From Mammaliicoccus sciuri (lineage in GTDB: Bacteria > Bacillota > Bacilli > Staphylococcales > Staphylococcaceae), in the NCBI RefSeq assembly GCF_002901825.1, contig NZ_PPQD01000002.1:1-64000 (forward strand): DNA of 64,000 bases, written 5' to 3'. Below the pieces are notes generated by a model. That model saw only the letters and a program-made list of their open reading frames with translations, had not been told where the DNA came from and did not search any database. Position numbers and translations under genes: made by a program. Below are positions 32,174 to 42,313 of the stretch, piece after piece; within the stretch, counting starts at the first letter, position 1, and each line of letters begins with the position of its first letter.

Positions 32174-32325
32174 GTTATATATTTAATTATATATCTTTTA
32201 AAATCATAGTAATAGTCATAGGGGCTGTGGATTGGTGGATAACTCGCCTTAAATGGTGATATAAAAGTTATTCACATGTTGATAAACTGTGTATGAATGT
32301 GCACAACTTATCAACATTATCCACG
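32174..32325. other. oriC, dnaA-dnaN side: AT-rich unwinding element, DnaA-trios and DnaA boxes
   Basis: Reading the plus strand: an almost pure A/T tract (32175-32204), then TAG-TAA-TAG-TCA-TAG (32207-32221), then GGGGC, then DnaA-box-like TGTGGATTG (32226-32234) and GGTGGATAA (32234-32242). Further boxes are TTATTCACA (32268-32276), TGTTGATAA (32277-32285), TTATCAACA (32308-32316) and TTATCCACG (32317-32325), which overlaps the dnaA stop. Box, GC step and trios next to AT-rich DNA is the basal unwinding layout defined in Bacillus. The bases are seen; origin activity is inferred. Confidence 0.85.
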
Positions 32326-33657
32326 AATTTGTTTTTCCAGTTGTTCTAAATCATTTTTGAGTTCTGGGTTATTTTCTAAATCTTTTTTAATTTTATCATG
32401 TGCATGGATGACAGTTGTATGATCTCGTCCACCAAATTCTTCACCAATTTTAGGTAATGAAAAATCAGTAAGTTCTCTTGATAGATACATAGCGATTTGT
32501 CTCGGATATGCAATTGATTTTGTACGTTTCTTAGCAGCAAAGTCTTCGATTCTAACGTTATACATTTTACCAACAGCTTGTTGAATGTCTTGAATCGTGA
32601 TTTTAGTAGATCTTGGTGATGAAATAATATCTTTAAGTGCTTCTGCTACTAAATCTGTATTAATCGGTTTATTTCTAAGTTTGGAGTACGCTAATACTCT
32701 CGTTAAAGCACCTTCTAATTCACGTATATTGGATTGAATTGAATTAGCGATATAAGTTAAAGCTTCAACAGGTATATCTAAGTTTTCTTCTTCGATTTTC
32801 TTTTGTAAAATAGCCATTCTCGTCTCAAAGTCAGGAGGCGTAATATCTACTATTAATCCCCATTCGAAACGTGTTCTTAAACGATCTTCTAAAGTTGGAA
32901 TTTCTTTAGGCGGACGGTCACTTGAGATGACGATTTGCTTTTTATTTTGATGTAAATCATTAAAAGTATGGAAGAATTCTTCTTGCGTTTGTTCTTTCTT
33001 TTGAATGAATTGAATGTCATCTATTAAGAGCACATCGATGTTTCGATACTTGTCTCTAAAGCTTTCCGTATCGTTCATACGTATAGACTTAATAAATTCA
33101 TTTGTGAATTTTTCGCTAGATGTATATAGAACGTTAGCATTTGGATTTTGTTCAAGCACATAATGACCAATTGCATGCATTAAATGTGTCTTTCCTAAAC
33201 CGACGCCTCCATATATGAAAAGCGGATTATAAGCATTGGCTGGTTCTTCGGCTACTGCTAGTGAAGCAGCGTGCGGGAACTGGTTACCAGGTCCAATAAC
33301 GAATGTATCAAAAGTGTTATTACTGTTCAGCTGACTATTTGTAACTTCTTCATATGCTTCAGTTTCTTTAGGTTTTTCTGGCTGTTCAGTGAAATCTTCA
33401 CTTTGTAAATCTTCTTCTGATATAAATTTAACTTGAACTTTGTCTCCAATCACTTCATATATAAAGTTTGTGACGTGTTCATGATATTTATTGGTTAACC
33501 ACTCAGCGACAAAAGGACTTTGTGCAACAACTATTGCGCGCTTACTATCAATTTGATGTAAGTAAGTCCCTTTGAACCATGTATTATAACCAGCAGAAGC
33601 GATTTGATCTTCAGCAATAGATAACACTTGCTCCCAAATTTCTTCTTTTGAATTCAT
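32317..33657 (-). CDS. dnaA: Chromosomal replication initiator DnaA
   Basis: AAA+ initiator that binds DnaA boxes and opens the origin. The roughly 446-residue protein has domain I ([15 protein letters not shown]), a short acidic linker (about 85-110), Walker [17 protein letters not shown], Walker [13 protein letters not shown], and the DNA-binding domain IV with [16 protein letters not shown] place the start at 33657 (MNSKEEIW) because AGAGGAC lies upstream and homologues begin there; six extra upstream codons are open. DnaA boxes flank the gene on both sides, suggesting autoregulation. Confidence 0.98.
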   Translation of the reverse strand: MNSKEEIWEQVLSIAEDQIASAGYNTWFKGTYLHQIDSKRAIVVAQSPFVAEWLTNKYHEHVTNFIYEVIGDKVQVKFISEEDLQSEDFTEQPEKPKETEAYEEVTNSQLNSNNTFDTFVIGPGNQFPHAASLAVAEEPANAYNPLFIYGGVGLGKTHLMHAIGHYVLEQNPNANVLYTSSEKFTNEFIKSIRMNDTESFRDKYRNIDVLLIDDIQFIQKKEQTQEEFFHTFNDLHQNKKQIVISSDRPPKEIPTLEDRLRTRFEWGLIVDITPPDFETRMAILQKKIEEENLDIPVEALTYIANSIQSNIRELEGALTRVLAYSKLRNKPINTDLVAEALKDIISSPRSTKITIQDIQQAVGKMYNVRIEDFAAKKRTKSIAYPRQIAMYLSRELTDFSLPKIGEEFGGRDHTTVIHAHDKIKKDLENNPELKNDLEQLEKQIRG

Positions 33658-33691
33658 AAAAGTCCTCTTTCTCATTTAAATTTATTGAGTT

Positions 33692-34004
33692 ATACACATA
33701 AAATAAGATTGTTGATAAAGAAAATCACAGGTTGTGAATTATTATCCACAACTTACACACAAACGGTGGATAACTACACTTTATAATTCTCTTGTCCACA
33801 ATCTTTACACGTAAATATTTATGAAATAATCACAGTAATATCAATGCTTTGTATAACTTATCCACACAATTATACTTTTAAACAAATCGAGTTGTCAAAT
33901 ACCTGTGAATATGTGCAGTTTGATGAGATTGTACTGTGAATAAGAATATATCTTAATCAATTTATCCACAAAAAGTTGGTTATGCATTGTGAATAAGTGG
34001 ATAA
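33692..34004. other. oriC, upstream DnaA-box cluster (incAB-like)
   Basis: The 551-bp gap between dnaA and rpmH holds perfect TTATCCACA boxes at 33742-33750, 33858-33866 and 33962-33970. Near matches are TGTGAATTA (33733), GGTGGATAA (33765), TTGTCCACA (33792), TGTGAATAT (33904), TGTGAATAA (33935 and 33988) and AGTGGATAA (33996). TTATACACA near 33692 marks the edge. This clustering upstream of dnaA, with a second cluster downstream, is the bipartite origin form of Bacillus. The dnaA and rpmH promoters must also lie here but I do not assign them. Confidence 0.9.
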
Positions 34005-34208
34005 CTTAATAAATAGAAGTTGTAAATTTCTTCTTGATTTTTAAAATCTGATTTGTTATAGTTTAGTAGTTATTGAAATTGTGACAAATCACACGTATGG
34101 TATAAATAATTTTGAAACTAATCTTCTGATATATATAAATGAATATCATACAAATGATAATCTAATGTAGAATTAGATGTTAAGAATAATTAATGGAGGT
34201 GTTCTTAA

Positions 34209-34346
34209 ATGGTAAAACGTACGTATCAACCAAATAAACGTAAACATAGTAAAGTACACGGTTTCCGTGCACGCATGAGTTCTAAAAACGGCCGTAAAGT
34301 ATTAGCTCGCCGTCGTCGTAAAGGTAGAAAAGTATTATCAGCTTAA
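34209..34346 (+). CDS. rpmH: 50S ribosomal protein L34
   Basis: This 45-residue, highly basic protein runs [20 protein letters not shown] to KGRKVLSA, an unmistakable L34. The ribosome site TGGAGGTG lies upstream of the ATG at 34209. L34 is a late-assembling component of the large subunit. It is the first gene to the right of the origin, as in most bacteria, and a terminator directly follows it. Confidence 0.98.
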   Translation: MVKRTYQPNKRKHSKVHGFRARMSSKNGRKVLARRRRKGRKVLSA

Positions 34347-34375
34347 GATCACTGAAGAGCAGTGGTCTTTTTTTT
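34347..34375 (+). terminator. Terminator between rpmH and rnpA
   Basis: GATCACTG pairs with CAGTGGTC (34360-34367, one G-U) and is followed by eight T. It probably attenuates transcription so that L34 outnumbers RnpA. Confidence 0.85.
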
Positions 34376-34443
34376 GTTTTAATTGAAGGAATTGTTTTGT
34401 ATAATAAACAATAATTAAGTGATGTATTGTGGAGTGGATGTTT

Positions 34444-34788
34444 GTGGAAAAGGCTTATCGAATTAAGAAAAATAATGATTTTCAAAGAATTTATAAAAAA
34501 GGTAAGTCAGTCGCTAATAGACAATTTGTTATTTACACAGCTGAAAATGATCTTGATCACTTTAGATTAGGTATAAGTGTTTCAAAGAAAATGGGTAATG
34601 CTGTTACAAGAAATAGAATTAAAAGGTCCATTAGAGAATGTTTTAAGAATCATAAAGAAAATATTATTCCTAAAGACATCATTGTTATCGCTCGAAACCA
34701 AGCTGTTGATTTAAAAGTCATTGAAACACAGAAGAGTCTAGAGCATGTATTGAAGATTGCTAAAGTTTTTAATAAACGTATTCCCTAA
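34444..34788 (+). CDS. rnpA: Ribonuclease P protein component
   Basis: Protein cofactor of RNase P for tRNA 5' maturation. The 114-residue protein begins EKAYRIKKNNDFQRIYKKG and contains the RNR motif in AVTRNRIKRSIRE and IVIARNQA. I choose GTG at 34444 because homologues start at (M)EKAYRIKK and GGAGTGG lies at suitable spacing; the frame is open five codons further upstream. It sits between rpmH and jag. The membrane insertase yidC found here in Bacillus is absent, as in staphylococci. Confidence 0.95.
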   Translation: MEKAYRIKKNNDFQRIYKKGKSVANRQFVIYTAENDLDHFRLGISVSKKMGNAVTRNRIKRSIRECFKNHKENIIPKDIIVIARNQAVDLKVIETQKSLEHVLKIAKVFNKRIP

Positions 34789-34817
34789 GTATTGATATAT
34801 TACTAGGAGGTTGCAGC

Positions 34818-35615
34818 ATGCTTAAATCGCGCTATGAAGGACAATCAGTAGAACAAGCACTACAACAAGGTTTAGAAGATTTGAATGTTCAAGAACAACA
34901 AGTAAGAATTGATGTTATTAATGAAGGTAAAAAAGGTATTTTTGGATTTATGAAACAAGATGCACAAATTGAACTAACTGTAATCGATCCAGAACTTAAA
35001 CAGTTTGAATCAATTGAAGCATTAAAAAATCGTCACGAGTCGGTCGAAGAGGACGATAGCCCATTAACAGATGAAGTGACACATCAAGAAGACACAATAA
35101 TAGAAGAAAAAGATATTCAGTCAGAAACAGGCATACGTGAAGATCGCAATCAGAAAAAAGATTCATTAAATGAAGTGGCACAAAACACTTTAGATTATGT
35201 ACTTAATATCATAAGAGAAATGGATATTGATGTAGATGGTTCATATGAAATTAAGTCTAATACAATTTATATTAATATGACTTCCAACAATGCTGCTTAT
35301 ATAATAGGTAAGCGTGGTCAAATTTTAAACGCCTTACAAATAGTAGGTCAAAATTATATGCATCAATTTGTTAAAGGTTATTATACGCTTATATTAGATA
35401 TCGAATCATATCGAGAAAAACGTAAAGAAACGTTAGAAAAATTGGCGCTTAATATGGCTAAGAAAGCAACTCAGACAAAGAGACCGGTTAAATTAGAACC
35501 TATGCCAAACTTTGAACGTAAAATTATGCATCAAGCAGTCAGTAAAATTGAAAATATCGAAACATACTCTGAAGGAAGAGAACCACATCGATATTTAGTC
35601 ATTAAGAATAAATAA
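34818..35615 (+). CDS. jag: Jag/KhpB RNA-binding protein
   Basis: This 265-residue protein has an N-terminal Jag domain (about 1-50, ending GKKGIFGFMKQDA) and an acidic, variable linker (60-120). A KH domain follows with the GXXG-type loop IIGKRGQILNALQ near residue 168, and an R3H domain at the C-terminus with the ER...H pattern in EGREPHRYLV. Relatives bind RNA and affect cell division and elongation with KhpA. AGGAGG precedes the start; a terminator follows. Confidence 0.95.
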   Translation: MLKSRYEGQSVEQALQQGLEDLNVQEQQVRIDVINEGKKGIFGFMKQDAQIELTVIDPELKQFESIEALKNRHESVEEDDSPLTDEVTHQEDTIIEEKDIQSETGIREDRNQKKDSLNEVAQNTLDYVLNIIREMDIDVDGSYEIKSNTIYINMTSNNAAYIIGKRGQILNALQIVGQNYMHQFVKGYYTLILDIESYREKRKETLEKLALNMAKKATQTKRPVKLEPMPNFERKIMHQAVSKIENIETYSEGREPHRYLVIKNK

Positions 35616-35622
35616 AAATAGT

Positions 35623-35652
35623 CGGAGTGAGTCATCTCGCTCCGCATTTTTT
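35623..35652 (+). terminator. jag terminator
   Basis: CGGAGTGAG (35623-35631) pairs with CTCGCTCCG (35636-35644), followed by CATTTTTT. Confidence 0.85.
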
Positions 35653-35728
35653 CGAACAATATATTCGAAAAATATTACAAAACCATTTACAATCAATAGA
35701 ATAGTTATCAATGGTGGAGGAGAATATC

Positions 35729-37108
35729 ATGGATTTAGATACAATTACAAGTATCTCAACGCCTATGGGTGAAGGTGCAATAGCAATCGTACGATTAAGT
35801 GGTCCGGATGCCTTAAATATTGCTAATCGTATATATAAAGGTAAGAAACAAATTACTGAAGTGGCATCACATACAATTAATTATGGTCATATTATTGATT
35901 CTGAGACTGATGAAGTCGTAGAAGAAGTCATGGTTGCTGTTATGAAAGCACCAAAGACTTTTACGAGAGAAGACATCGTTGAAATAAATTGTCATGGTGG
36001 TTTAGTAACAGTTAATCGTGTACTTGAGTTAACGTTATCTAATGGTGCTAGAATGGCAGAACCAGGTGAGTTTACGAAACGAGCATTCTTACACGGACGT
36101 ATTGACTTGTCTCAAGCAGAAGCGGTTATGGATTTCATCCGTTCTAAGACGGAACGCGCATCGAAGGTAGCCTTAGGTCAGATGGAAGGACGTCTAAGTA
36201 GTCTTATTAAAGGCTTAAGACAGTCCATATTAGAAATACTTGCTCAAGTAGAAGTGAATATTGATTATCCTGAATACGATGACGTAGAAGAAGCTACGAC
36301 TAAATTCTTATTAAAAGAATCAAGGCATATTGAAAATGAAATCGATCAATTATTAAGAACTGGCCAGCAAGGTAAAATTATGCGCGAAGGTCTATCAACA
36401 GTCATTGTTGGGAAACCAAACGTAGGTAAAAGTTCTATGCTTAACAACTTGATTCAAGATAATAAAGCGATTGTTACTGAAGTAGCTGGTACAACAAGAG
36501 ATGTATTAGAAGAATACGTCAATGTTCGTGGTGTACCATTAAGATTAGTGGATACTGCAGGTATTCGTGAAACAGAAGACATCGTAGAAAAAATAGGTGT
36601 AGAAAGATCAAGAAAAGCTTTATCAGAAGCAGATTTAATTTTATTTGTTCTTAATTATAATGAAGCATTAACGGAAAATGACTATCAGCTATTTGATGTC
36701 ATTAAGGATGAAGATGTGATTGTGATTATAAACAAAATGGACTTAGAACAGAAGTTAGATATTGATGAATTAAAAGCAATGATAGGTGACCATCCTTTAG
36801 TTCAAACTTCTATGGTTGAACAACAAGGTATTGAAGAACTTGAACAGAAGATTTCAGAGTTATTCTTTGGTGGACAAGTACAAGCACAAGATATGACATA
36901 TGTCTCAAATTCAAGACATATAGCATTATTAAAAGACGCTAAGACATCTATAAATGATGCAATTCAATCTGCTGAAGACGGTGTACCTATAGATATCGTA
37001 CAAATAGATTTAATCAAAACTTGGGAATTGCTCGGTGAAGTAATTGGTGAAGAAGCAAGTGATTCACTAATTGACCAACTGTTTAGTCAATTCTGTCTCG
37101 GAAAATAA
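35729..37108 (+). CDS. mnmE: tRNA modification GTPase MnmE
   Basis: With MnmG it installs (carboxymethyl)aminomethyl groups on wobble U34 of certain tRNAs. The 459-residue protein has the N-terminal tetrahydrofolate-binding domain ([20 protein letters not shown]), G1 [16 protein letters not shown]2/G3 [10 protein letters not shown] and [10 protein letters not shown], and the C-terminal FCLGK whose cysteine is conserved. I start at 35729 because GGAGGAG precedes it; six upstream codons are open. mnmG begins 15 bp after its stop. Confidence 0.97.
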   Translation: MDLDTITSISTPMGEGAIAIVRLSGPDALNIANRIYKGKKQITEVASHTINYGHIIDSETDEVVEEVMVAVMKAPKTFTREDIVEINCHGGLVTVNRVLELTLSNGARMAEPGEFTKRAFLHGRIDLSQAEAVMDFIRSKTERASKVALGQMEGRLSSLIKGLRQSILEILAQVEVNIDYPEYDDVEEATTKFLLKESRHIENEIDQLLRTGQQGKIMREGLSTVIVGKPNVGKSSMLNNLIQDNKAIVTEVAGTTRDVLEEYVNVRGVPLRLVDTAGIRETEDIVEKIGVERSRKALSEADLILFVLNYNEALTENDYQLFDVIKDEDVIVIINKMDLEQKLDIDELKAMIGDHPLVQTSMVEQQGIEELEQKISELFFGGQVQAQDMTYVSNSRHIALLKDAKTSINDAIQSAEDGVPIDIVQIDLIKTWELLGEVIGEEASDSLIDQLFSQFCLGK

Positions 37109-37123
37109 AAAGGAGGAAAAATT

Positions 37124-38998
37124 TTGACACAAAAATATGACGTTATTGTTGTCGGCGCTGGACATGCAGGTGTGGAAGCTGGTTTAGCTTCTGCAAGACG
37201 TGGTGCAAAAACACTAATGCTTACAATTAACCTTGATAGTGTAGCATTTATGCCATGTAATCCATCAGTTGGTGGTCCAGCTAAAGGAATTGTTGTAAGA
37301 GAAATCGATGCGCTTGGTGGTCAAATGGCTAAGACTATCGATAAGACACACATTCAAATGCGTATGTTAAACACTGGTAAAGGTCCAGCTGTAAGAGCAT
37401 TACGTGCACAAGCAGATAAAGTATTGTATCAAGAAGAAATGAAACGTGTGATTGAAGATGAACCAAATCTTGATATTATGCAAGGTATGGTTGAACGTTT
37501 AATTATAGAAGATAATAAAGTTAAAGGTGTAGAAATGGTTATCGGCTCAACTTATGAAGCGGATGCTGTTGTATTAACGACAGGTACATTTTTACGTGGT
37601 GAAATTATTTTAGGTAACTTGAAATATTCAAGTGGACCAAACCACCAAATGCCATCTATTAAATTAGCTGAACACTTGAAAGAATTAGGCTTTGATATCG
37701 TGAGATTCAAGACTGGTACGCCTCCACGTGTTAATGGTAATACAATAGATTACAGCAAAACAGAAATTCAACCAGGTGATGAAGTAGGACGTGCGTTCAG
37801 TTATGAAACGACAGAATACATTTTAGATCAATTACCTTGTTGGTTAACATATACAAATGAACAAACGCATAAAGTTATCGACGATAATTTACATTTATCT
37901 GCTATGTACTCAGGTATGATTAAAGGTACAGGTCCAAGATATTGTCCTTCAATTGAAGATAAATTTGTTAGATTCAATGATAAACCAAGACACCAATTGT
38001 TCTTAGAGCCAGAAGGACGTAAGACACAAGAAGTATACGTACAAGGTCTATCAACAAGTTTACCTGAACATGTTCAACGTAAAATGTTAGAAACAATTCC
38101 AGGACTTGAAAAAGCAGACATGATGCGTGCCGGTTACGCAATTGAATATGATGCAATTGTGCCAACACAATTATGGCCAACACTTGAAACGAAAGTCGTT
38201 ACAAACTTATTTACTGCGGGTCAAATCAATGGTACTTCAGGATATGAAGAAGCGGCAGGACAAGGTTTAATGGCAGGTATCAACGCTGCTGGTAAAGTAT
38301 TAGGTAAAGAAGACGTTATATTACGTCGTTCAGATGCTTATATCGGTGTGTTAATTGATGATTTAGTTACAAAAGGTACGAACGAACCATACCGTTTATT
38401 AACTTCTAGAGCAGAACATCGTCTATTATTAAGACATGATAATGCAGACTTAAGACTGACAGATATCGGTTATGAAATTGGTATGATTTCTGAAGAACGT
38501 TACGCTAAATTTAATCAAAAACGTGAAGCAATTTCAGCTGAACAAGAAAGATTAAGAGGTATTCGTATTAAACCGAATGCACATACACAAAGTGTTATCG
38601 AAAGTCGCGGTGGAACAGCGCTTAAAGACGGTATATTAGCTTTAGATCTATTACGTAGACCAGAAATGGATTACGCAGCTATTATGGAAATCTTACAAGA
38701 AACTTCACCAGTAGATGAAGACGTACAAGAACAAGTAGAAATTCAAACGAAATACGAAGGTTATATCCAAAAATCATTAGCACAAGTTGAAAAAATGAAA
38801 CGTATGGAAGATAAAAAAATTCCTGAAAATATCGATTATGATGCAATCAATAGTTTAGCGACTGAAGCACGTCAAAAACTTAAAGAAGTTAAGCCACTTG
38901 ATATTGCACAAGCTTCTCGTATTTCAGGTGTAAACCCTGCAGATATTTCGATTTTACTTGTGTACATTGAACAAGGTAAAATTCAGAAGGTGAACTAA
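37124..38998 (+). CDS. mnmG: tRNA uridine modification enzyme MnmG (GidA)
   Basis: FAD-dependent partner of MnmE. The 624-residue protein has the dinucleotide-binding motif [19 protein letters not shown] at the N-terminus, the conserved [22 protein letters not shown], and [17 protein letters not shown] in the second FAD segment, ending in a helical tail. The start is TTG at 37124 behind AAGGAGG. It is followed by rsmG after one base, the conserved mnmE-mnmG-rsmG order. Confidence 0.98.
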   Translation: MTQKYDVIVVGAGHAGVEAGLASARRGAKTLMLTINLDSVAFMPCNPSVGGPAKGIVVREIDALGGQMAKTIDKTHIQMRMLNTGKGPAVRALRAQADKVLYQEEMKRVIEDEPNLDIMQGMVERLIIEDNKVKGVEMVIGSTYEADAVVLTTGTFLRGEIILGNLKYSSGPNHQMPSIKLAEHLKELGFDIVRFKTGTPPRVNGNTIDYSKTEIQPGDEVGRAFSYETTEYILDQLPCWLTYTNEQTHKVIDDNLHLSAMYSGMIKGTGPRYCPSIEDKFVRFNDKPRHQLFLEPEGRKTQEVYVQGLSTSLPEHVQRKMLETIPGLEKADMMRAGYAIEYDAIVPTQLWPTLETKVVTNLFTAGQINGTSGYEEAAGQGLMAGINAAGKVLGKEDVILRRSDAYIGVLIDDLVTKGTNEPYRLLTSRAEHRLLLRHDNADLRLTDIGYEIGMISEERYAKFNQKREAISAEQERLRGIRIKPNAHTQSVIESRGGTALKDGILALDLLRRPEMDYAAIMEILQETSPVDEDVQEQVEIQTKYEGYIQKSLAQVEKMKRMEDKKIPENIDYDAINSLATEARQKLKEVKPLDIAQASRISGVNPADISILLVYIEQGKIQKVN

Positions 38999-38999
38999 C

Positions 39000-39719
39000 A
39001 TGAATGAACAAACTTTTATTGATACGTTAAAAGATTCAGGTATAACATTATCAGATAAACAAATTAGTCAATTTGAAACATACTTTGAGATGTTAGTAGA
39101 GTGGAACGAAAAAATTAACTTAACAGCAGTTACTGAAAAAGAAGAAGTGTACTTGAAACACTTCTTTGATTCAGTGACACCAAGCTTTTATATAGATTTT
39201 AATGAAATTGAAACGATCTGTGATGTAGGGGCAGGCGCTGGATTTCCGAGTATCCCTTTAAAAATCGTATATCCACGCTTGCAAATTACGATAGTAGATT
39301 CATTAAATAAAAGAATTAAATTTTTAAATGAATTAGCTGCATCATTAGACTTAGATAAAGTAAACTTTGTACATGATAGAGCAGAAACATTCGGTAAATC
39401 ACAACAGTACCGAGAAAGCTTTGATCTTGTAACTGCAAGAGCAGTAGCACGATTATCTGTATTAAGTGAATTATGTCTACCTTTAGTGAAAAAGGGCGGT
39501 CAATTTGTAGCATTAAAAGGCTCACAAGGTAATGAAGAGTTAGAAGATGCACAATTTGCAATTTCTGTATTAGGTGGAGAAGTAAAAACAGTAAATGAAT
39601 TTACGCTACCTCTTGAAGAAAGTATGAGACAGATCATTACGATAGATAAATTAAGACAAACACCTAAGAAGTATCCAAGAAAGCCAGGAACACCAAACAA
39701 AGAACCTTTAACAAAATAA
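39000..39719 (+). CDS. rsmG: 16S rRNA (guanine527-N7)-methyltransferase RsmG
   Basis: Methylates G527 of 16S rRNA using SAM; loss causes low-level streptomycin resistance in many bacteria. The 239-residue protein has [24 protein letters not shown] at the N-terminus, SAM motif [16 protein letters not shown] near residue 75, and [22 protein letters not shown]. It is typical in length. A Noc-site-like palindrome overlaps its stop codon. Confidence 0.96.
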   Translation: MNEQTFIDTLKDSGITLSDKQISQFETYFEMLVEWNEKINLTAVTEKEEVYLKHFFDSVTPSFYIDFNEIETICDVGAGAGFPSIPLKIVYPRLQITIVDSLNKRIKFLNELAASLDLDKVNFVHDRAETFGKSQQYRESFDLVTARAVARLSVLSELCLPLVKKGGQFVALKGSQGNEELEDAQFAISVLGGEVKTVNEFTLPLEESMRQIITIDKLRQTPKKYPRKPGTPNKEPLTK

Positions 39720-39731
39720 TTCCTGGGAAAT
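39718..39731. promoter_or_regulatory. Noc binding site-like palindrome
   Basis: AATTCCTGGGAAAT matches 12 of 14 positions of the Bacillus NBS ATTTCCCGGGAAAT. It lies at the rsmG/noc junction, covering the region just upstream of noc, so Noc might bind near its own gene. Only one such site was noticed in the window by eye. Confidence 0.4.
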
Positions 39732-39759
39732 ATGTATGAACGAAAGTAGGTATATTGAG

Positions 39760-40599
39760 ATGAAAAAGCCTTTTTCTAAATTATTTGGACTTAAAGACAA
39801 AGAATTAGAACACATAGAAGAAGCACGAGCTGAAGGTAATGTGGCAGTCATATCAACAGAAAGAATAGTGCCAAACCGTTATCAACCGAGAAAAGTATTC
39901 GATGAATCTAAAATTAAAGAACTCGCACAATCTATAAAAGAACATGGATTATTACAACCTATTGTTGTTCGTCCAATTGAAGAAGGTATGTATGAAATCA
40001 TAGCAGGTGAGCGAAGATTTCGTGCAATGAAATATAACGATTTACCAGAAACTGAAGTTATTATTAAACCATTAAATGACAAAGAAACAGCAGCCGTTGC
40101 ACTAATTGAAAATATACAAAGAGAAAATTTATCAGCTATAGAAGAAGCGGAAGCCTATAAGAAATTGCTGGATTTAGAAGATATTACACAACATGATTTA
40201 GCAGTTAGTATGGGTAAGAGCCAATCATTTATAGCCAATAAATTAAGACTGCTCAAATTATCAGAACCTATTATTATTTCATTACAAAAAGGTGAAATAA
40301 CAGAAAGACATGCAAGAGCATTGTTAGGTTTAGATGATGAAGGGCAGCAAGAAGTCTTAACATCCATACAATCTCAGAACTTAAACGTCAAACAAACAGA
40401 AGATCGCGTTAAGAAAATACGCGGCTCTGAAAAAGTAAAAGCAAAACAATTTCAATTCGAACAAGACATCACAGAAGCACTAGATTCACTCGGACAAAGC
40501 ATTAAAAATGTTGAAAAAGAGGGTATTAAAATCAAGCGAATTGATGAAGAACATAAAGACTTCTATGAAATTACGATTAAAGTTTATAAGAAGAAATAA
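39760..40599 (+). CDS. noc: Nucleoid occlusion protein Noc
   Basis: ParB-like CTPase that binds NBS sites, spreads and associates with membrane to block division over the nucleoid. The product of about 279 residues begins MKKPFSKLFG, the amphipathic membrane-targeting segment of Noc. A ParB N-domain (RIVPNRYQPRKVF, GLLQPIVVRPIEEG, IIAGERRFRAMK) and a helix-turn-helix around HDLAVSMGKSQSFIANKLRLL follow. An in-frame ATG eight codons upstream has a GGGAA ribosome-like site, so the start is not certain; I chose 39760 by homology. It is distinct from the ParB at 49956. Confidence 0.93.
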   Translation: MKKPFSKLFGLKDKELEHIEEARAEGNVAVISTERIVPNRYQPRKVFDESKIKELAQSIKEHGLLQPIVVRPIEEGMYEIIAGERRFRAMKYNDLPETEVIIKPLNDKETAAVALIENIQRENLSAIEEAEAYKKLLDLEDITQHDLAVSMGKSQSFIANKLRLLKLSEPIIISLQKGEITERHARALLGLDDEGQQEVLTSIQSQNLNVKQTEDRVKKIRGSEKVKAKQFQFEQDITEALDSLGQSIKNVEKEGIKIKRIDEEHKDFYEITIKVYKKK

Positions 40600-40606
40600 T
40601 ATATAA

Positions 40607-40644
40607 AGTTTGGGACATTATATAATATCCCAAACTCTTTTTTA
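40607..40644 (+). terminator. noc terminator
   Basis: AGTTTGGGA (40607-40615) pairs exactly with TCCCAAACT (40628-40636), followed by CTTTTTT. Confidence 0.87.
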
Positions 40645-40684
40645 TGTTTACATATAGAATTTCTGTAAATTTCCGATATATTAT

Positions 40685-40730
40685 TGTTATTTGTAAAAAA
40701 GTCATTTATACTTTTCTGTAAACGTTTTCA
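40685..40730 (+). promoter_or_regulatory. cstA promoter with catabolite response element (cre)
   Basis: TTGTTA and TATACT are 17 nt apart, and just downstream TGTAAACGTTTTCA (40717-40730) fits the cre consensus TGWNANCGNTNWCA at every position. A cre at or just past the transcription start is expected to let CcpA repress cstA when preferred sugars are present. Confidence 0.75.
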
Positions 40731-40748
40731 TTTAAAAGGGGGATTTTA

Positions 40749-42203
40749 ATGATTACATTTTTAGTTTCTATCGTTTTATTAGTTATAGGTTATTTTACAT
40801 ATGGCAAGTATATTGAAAAAATGTTTGGTGTTAAGGATGAACGTCCGACGCCTGCTCATGATCAAAGGGATAATATTGATTTTGTTCCGATGTCGACAAA
40901 TAAGAACTCATTGATTCAATTGTTAAATATTGCAGGGGTTGGACCGATATTTGGACCGATTATGGGTGCTTTATATGGACCAGTTGCTTTTATTTGGATT
41001 GTATTAGGGTCTATATTTGCTGGTGCTGTTCATGATTATTTAACAGGTATGATTTCTATCCGTAATAAGGGGGCTCATTTACCTGAATTAGCTGGTAAGT
41101 TCTTAGGTAATGTGATGAGACATCTCGTAAACGTCTTTACACTATTACTATTGTTATTAACAGGTACGGTATTTGTTACGAGTCCGGCATTACTATTACA
41201 TTCTTTAATGGATGGTAGAGTGGCTTTAGGTATTATTATTTTTGTTATTTTCTTATATTATTTCTTATCAACAGTGCTACCTATCGACAAAATTATTGGT
41301 AAAGTTTATCCGATATTTGGTTTCATCTTGATGATTTCTGCAGTAGGAATCTTTGTACGATTAATTATGACTGGTGCAGAAATTCCGGAACTAACTTTGA
41401 AAAATATGCATCCTGATTCGGCGCCAATTTTTCCTTTATTATTCTTTACGATTACTTGTGGTGCTTTATCTGGTTTCCATGCGACACAATCACCGATTAT
41501 TTCTAGAACGACGAATAATGAGAAAAATGGTCGTAAAATATTCTACGGTATGATGATTGCTGAAGGTATTATTGCGATGATTTGGGCTGCGGCTGCTATG
41601 AGTTTATTTGGTGGCTATGGTGGTCTACAAGAAGTGTTAGCGAAAGGTGAAGCGGCGCTTGTAGTGAGTGAGGCTTCTACTATGTTATTAGGTTCTGTAT
41701 TTGGAACATTAGCGATTCTAGGTGTTATTGTATTACCAATAACAAGTGGTGATACTTCGTTTAGAAGTGCGAGAATGATTTTAGCTGATTATTTTAATTT
41801 CGGTCAGAAAAAAGTAATGAATCGCTTCGCAATTGCGATACCTATGTTTGTTATTAGTTTTATTTTAACGAGAGTAGACTTCACAATACTTTGGAGATAC
41901 TTCTCTTGGGCAAACCAAACAACAGCTGTTATCGCTCTATGGATAGGCGCTATGTATTTATTACTATCTAAAAAGAATTTCTATGTCGCTTTAATACCTG
42001 CTTTATTTATGACATGGAATATATTCACGTATATATTAAGCCAACCAATTGGATTTGGGATGGATTTATCACTTAGTTATTGGTTGTCAGCTGGTTTGAC
42101 GATTTTATGGTCTATGTATTTCTATTATTTATATCGTAAAAACAGTGAAAATGCGATAGAAATAGATTATCAAATCGGTGGATCACCCGTATCTAAATAT
42201 TAA
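40749..42203 (+). CDS. CstA family carbon-starvation permease
   Basis: This 484-residue membrane protein has about 12-13 helices and CstA landmarks: HDYLTGMISIRNKGAHLPEL, GALSGFHATQSPIISRTTNNE and VIVLPITSGDTSFRSAR. E. coli CstA and BtsT take up pyruvate (with peptide roles proposed), so uptake of a small carbon compound on sugar exhaustion is likely. It is shorter than E. coli CstA (about 700 residues), as usual for Firmicutes. AAAAGGGGG precedes the start. A cre site lies in the leader. It is a single gene with its own terminator. Confidence 0.9.
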   Translation: MITFLVSIVLLVIGYFTYGKYIEKMFGVKDERPTPAHDQRDNIDFVPMSTNKNSLIQLLNIAGVGPIFGPIMGALYGPVAFIWIVLGSIFAGAVHDYLTGMISIRNKGAHLPELAGKFLGNVMRHLVNVFTLLLLLLTGTVFVTSPALLLHSLMDGRVALGIIIFVIFLYYFLSTVLPIDKIIGKVYPIFGFILMISAVGIFVRLIMTGAEIPELTLKNMHPDSAPIFPLLFFTITCGALSGFHATQSPIISRTTNNEKNGRKIFYGMMIAEGIIAMIWAAAAMSLFGGYGGLQEVLAKGEAALVVSEASTMLLGSVFGTLAILGVIVLPITSGDTSFRSARMILADYFNFGQKKVMNRFAIAIPMFVISFILTRVDFTILWRYFSWANQTTAVIALWIGAMYLLLSKKNFYVALIPALFMTWNIFTYILSQPIGFGMDLSLSYWLSAGLTILWSMYFYYLYRKNSENAIEIDYQIGGSPVSKY

Positions 42204-42207
42204 ACAG

Positions 42208-42246
42208 TAAAAGCACCTTTCGATCTCCATCGAAAGGTGCTTTTTA
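42208..42246 (+). terminator. cstA terminator
   Basis: AAGCACCTTTCGAT and its exact complement (to about 42243) enclose a 4-6 nt loop and are followed by a T run. The next stretch (42271-42310) also contains CTGCCATA and a complementary TATGGCAG, a T-less hairpin after the convergent cyclase gene. Confidence 0.88.
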
Positions 42247-42313
42247 TATATTTAATATAGGGAAGGTAGTCTGCCATACGATACTCGCTCAAAAATATCA
42301 TATGGCAGTGCTA

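Noticed and set aside
32376..32573. Minus-strand frame inside dnaA
   Set aside because: It is a frame-shifted shadow of domain IV of dnaA.
42271..42310. Terminator for the cyclase gene
   Set aside because: CTGCCATA and TATGGCAG form a hairpin but no T run follows on the minus strand, so it is mentioned only as a hairpin.
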